Assembly (NCBI RefSeq): GCF_004349355.1 | Contig: NZ_SMFK01000023.1 | Span: 1-45,650, forward strand | Reading direction: 5' to 3' | From: Flavobacterium cellulosilyticum | GTDB taxonomy: Bacteria > Bacteroidota > Bacteroidia > Flavobacteriales > Flavobacteriaceae | Length of the DNA stretch: 45,650 nucleotides | Part shown: positions 43,649-45,650 of the stretch, one piece after another | How positions within the stretch are numbered: position 1 is the first letter of the stretch | Layout of the letters: each line of letters opens with the position of its first letter | Notes under the pieces: model-generated | Told to the model about the DNA's origin: nothing | Seen by the model: only the letters and a program-made list of their open reading frames with translations | Databases searched by the model: none | Translations under genes and position numbers: made by a program

Positions 43649-43656
43649 CAAATGTA
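43649..43656 (-). promoter_or_regulatory. Candidate -7 element of the DUF1761 gene
   Basis: The minus strand reads TACATTTG, the same octamer as ahead of the GNAT gene. No -33 TTG lies at the expected distance. Confidence 0.3.
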
Positions 43657-43835
43657 AAAAATTTATTGTTATTGTGTTGGTATAGTAATTTTTTTGTGTG
43701 TTTTTATTTTAACGATTGTGTAATGTAAGAATTTAGTCAGTAAATAGTCGCTTAACGTGTATTTCATCGTGTTTATTTGCAGTAATTGAAATAATGTATT
43801 TACTTTAGTTGCATAATAATTCCAATTAACAAGCC

Positions 43836-44693
43836 ATGAGAAAAATATCTACATTACTTCTATTTATGATGGTCTCATTTGTTATGAAAGCAGATGTGTC
43901 AATTTTAGAAAAAAATGCACTTGTAAAATTATACAATGCTACAAATGGTCAAAATTGGACATCAAAATGGGATTTAAATTCTCCAGTTTCAGCATGGTAT
44001 GGAGTTGAGTTGAAGGAGGATAAAGTTGTTTGTATTGAATTGCCAAATAATAATCTAGTAGGAGTATTGCCTTCTGAAATTTCAAATTTAGTAAATTTAA
44101 AAACATTGAATTTATTTAAAAACACCATTTCTGGAAAAATACCATCTTCATTAGGTGAAATGAAGTCATTAGAAACACTTAATTTATCCTTTAATAAGTT
44201 ATCAGGAAACATTCCATCTTCATTAACAGACGCTACATCTTTGGTTATTTTAGAATTGTTTATGAATAGCATTACGGGTAAAATACCTGCAGAAATTGGA
44301 AAATTAAAAAAATTAGAAACATTATCATTATATAATAATAAAATCGAAGGTCAAATACCATCATCTGTTTATGAATTGAACAATTTAAAAGTTTTACTTT
44401 TAAACAGTAATTATATTTCAGGTTATTTGAGTCGTTCTGTTACAAATTTATCACAACTTCAGATTTTAAGTTTGTTTGATAATAAAATGGTTGGTCAAGT
44501 TCCTTTTGATTTAGAAAAAATGAGCAATTTGAAAGAACTTAATCTTTCTTATAATTTGTTTAATGGATTAGTATCTAAAGAAATTTCGAAACTAGATGTG
44601 TTAAATATGACAATGATAAATGATAAAGGTTTAGCAGTTGCATTGAAATACGTAGGTATGAATAAAAATTCTGCATTAGCTTCTGAAGAGTAA
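43836..44693 (+). CDS. Exported leucine-rich repeat protein
   Basis: This 285-aa protein has a signal peptide (MRKISTLLLFMMVSFVMKA) and an N-terminal cap with the KLYNATNGQNW motif. About seven 24-residue leucine-rich repeats of plant type follow (LETLNLSFNKLSGNIPSSL and variants, about 75-250). It ends in a short tail without a type IX sorting domain or membrane anchor, so it is probably periplasmic or secreted by another route. These repeats bind proteins or sugars; the partner is unknown. It is transcribed alone. Confidence 0.9.
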   Translation: MRKISTLLLFMMVSFVMKADVSILEKNALVKLYNATNGQNWTSKWDLNSPVSAWYGVELKEDKVVCIELPNNNLVGVLPSEISNLVNLKTLNLFKNTISGKIPSSLGEMKSLETLNLSFNKLSGNIPSSLTDATSLVILELFMNSITGKIPAEIGKLKKLETLSLYNNKIEGQIPSSVYELNNLKVLLLNSNYISGYLSRSVTNLSQLQILSLFDNKMVGQVPFDLEKMSNLKELNLSYNLFNGLVSKEISKLDVLNMTMINDKGLAVALKYVGMNKNSALASEE

Positions 44694-44720
44694 TAATAAT
44701 TGGTTTATAGTTTTGGAAAG

Positions 44721-44747
44721 AAGCTGCCTAAGGGCAGTTTTTTTTTT
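44721..44747 (+). terminator. LRR gene terminator
   Basis: The arms aagctgcc and ggcagttt with loop taag, followed by T-runs, lie 28 bp after the stop. Confidence 0.85.
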
Positions 44748-44916
44748 ATAAGACGATTTATTAATATATAATATCAAATTAGAGCTGATTTTTTTATTAG
44801 TCTTTATTTAACGACCTTTAATACACTGTTACAACTCACTTTTTAAAAAATAATTAAATTTAAATGCTTTTCAATCAGTTCGATACATTTTAATTTGAAT
44901 TTTTATTTAAAATTGC

Positions 44917-44946
44917 TTGTAATTGTTATAATTCGTTGTATCTTTG
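44917..44946 (+). promoter_or_regulatory. tRNA-fMet promoter
   Basis: TTG (44917-44919), a 19-bp gap and TATCTTTG (44939-44946) match the Bacteroidota consensus at near-ideal spacing, 12 bp before the tRNA. Confidence 0.8.
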
Positions 44947-44958
44947 CACCCGAAACAA

Positions 44959-45031
44959 CGCGGGATAGAGCAGTAGGCAGCTCGTCGGGCTCATAACCCG
45001 AAGGTCACAGGTTCGAGTCCTGTTCCCGCTA
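44959..45031 (+). tRNA. Initiator tRNA-Met (CAT)
   Basis: All arms fold: acceptor cgcggga/tcccgc, D arm gagc/gctc, anticodon arm tcggg-ctcataa-cccga and T arm acagg/cctgt with ttcgagt loop. The three G-C pairs in the anticodon stem and the unpaired first position of the acceptor (C1 against T72) identify the initiator rather than an elongator. The 3' CCA is not encoded (CTA follows the discriminator A). Confidence 0.97.
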
Positions 45032-45053
45032 CTACGAAAAATGTGAGTAAAAC

Positions 45054-45085
45054 AACGGTTTAGATTGGTCTAAACCGTTTTTTTT
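45054..45085 (+). terminator. Terminator after tRNA-fMet
   Basis: The 11-bp arms aacggtttaga and tctaaaccgtt with loop ttgg are followed by a T-run that reaches the ATG of the integrase remnant. Confidence 0.85.
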
Positions 45086-45385
45086 ATGTCTAATCTAAAT
45101 AAGTTTCTTACCTTTGAGTGTCAAAATGAACACGTTTTTGAACACGATTTGCTATTGAAAGAGAATTATTCCATTCCAAAAATTTACAACGCTAAAGGAG
45201 ATTTAAACAAACGTTGGTATGTTTATTTTTCCTATCTAAATCCAGAGACGGGGAAACGTCAGCGGGTGAAAAATATCTATGGTATTGCTAATACCTATAA
45301 AACCAAAGAAGATCGGCTCTCAGTTTTGACTTTGTACCGCAAAAAATTGGATCAATCCCAAAAGCTGTGGAGCGACAAAAATTAA
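45086..45385 (+). pseudogene. N-terminal remnant of a tyrosine recombinase (integrase)
   Basis: These 99 codons match the arm-DNA-binding N-terminal part of Flavobacterium site-specific integrases (YSIPKIYNAKGDLNKRWYVY and PETGKRQRVKNI, then YKTKEDRLSVL). Full proteins of this kind are around 400 aa, so the SAM-like and catalytic domains are gone. Its stop overlaps the end of the transposase gene on the other strand, so an insertion sequence has cut it. It lies 55 bp after tRNA-fMet. With no ribosome site between the terminator and the ATG, expression is doubtful. Confidence 0.75.
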
Positions 45386-45650
45386 GCATAAATATTTGTT
45401 AGTCTAAAAAGGAAAAACTCAATATTTCTAACCCCTCTGAATTGAGATCTAAATGCTTTTATTTTGGCATTGAAAGACTCAGCCGAAGCATTTGTACTTC
45501 TGTTATCAAAATAATTCAATATGGTTTGGTAATGATTGATTATTGTTCGGGATATTGTATTGAAAGACTTGAACCCTGATTGATTTACTTTTTCGTGCCA
45601 TTTGGCAAGTCTAGCAAAACCAATAATTTTATCGGTAGTTTTTTCAAAGA
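45382..45650 (-). CDS. Transposase C-terminal part (ISL3/ISAon1-like), cut by window edge
   Basis: The minus-strand frame runs from beyond the right edge to a TAA at 45382 and is open for about 88 codons. The residues NYFDNRSTNASAESFNAKIK and FRGVRNIEFFLFRL match the C-terminal end of DDE transposases of the ISL3/ISAon1 group, where the Glu in the ASAESFN segment is the catalytic acid. The element's end must lie left of 45382, inside the recombinase remnant. Its other end and inverted repeats are outside the window. Confidence 0.82.
   Translation of the reverse strand, partial: FEKTTDKIIGFARLAKWHEKVNQSGFKSFNTISRTIINHYQTILNYFDNRSTNASAESFNAKIKAFRSQFRGVRNIEFFLFRLTNIYA

Overview
The window is AT-rich chromosomal DNA from a gliding member of the Bacteroidota, most likely Flavobacterium or a close relative. 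The evidence is the gldK-gldL-gldM-gldN gliding/type IX secretion cluster, an exosortase F (XrtF) pair, a LytTR regulator paired with a TPR-containing histidine kinase, and several promoters of the Bacteroidota type (-7 TAnnTTTG, -33 TTG). Most of it is ordinary core genome. Mobile DNA lies at both ends and at three internal sites.

Layout. Positions 1-385 hold the 3' end of an IS3-family transposase abutting the signal-peptide stub of a broken exported-protein gene. 808-3289 (minus) is a histidine kinase/LytTR response regulator pair. 3553-8562 is the most unusual region: a 216-bp segment covering the 3' end and terminator of pnp occurs twice in direct orientation, 4,794 bp apart. The intact pnp ends in one copy and the other is an orphan fragment. 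Between them lies a five-gene minus-strand cassette: a PLD-nuclease/J-domain fusion, a 25-residue Trp-rich repeat protein, a three-helix membrane protein, a possible gamma-glutamylcyclotransferase-like protein, and an unknown. It has its own candidate promoter and no recombinase. The arrangement is what single-crossover insertion of a circle carrying the pnp 3' end would leave.

8424-13996 (minus) carries pnp, rpsO, a MORN/TonB-C protein, a cation:proton antiporter and a GAF protein. 14068-18122 (plus) carries xrtF and its partner, an ATP-cone/nuclease fusion, a beta-CASP metallo-hydrolase and a DedA protein. 18297-25765 (minus) carries groEL-groES and a miaB-(48-aa membrane protein)-sigma54 activator-lptE-TPR-secG run. 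That run is interrupted by a single GxxExxY gene framed by perfect 31-bp inverted repeats. glpD and topA diverge from an intergenic region with a perfect 19-bp palindrome. topA is followed by an arginase-fold protein lacking metal ligands, then gldKLMN, whose upstream region has two near-identical repeats 21 bp apart.

36343-44747 holds a terminator, a heptanucleotide tandem repeat, an FAD oxidoreductase, DUF983, ABC-F, App1-like phosphatase, lipid kinase, GNAT, DUF1761 and LRR genes. The right end has an initiator tRNA-Met with a clear promoter, followed by a tyrosine-recombinase N-terminal remnant and the 3' end of a second, ISL3/ISAon1-like transposase. This marks a probable tRNA-targeted integration site. 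All calls are by reading translations and motifs; no database search was run.
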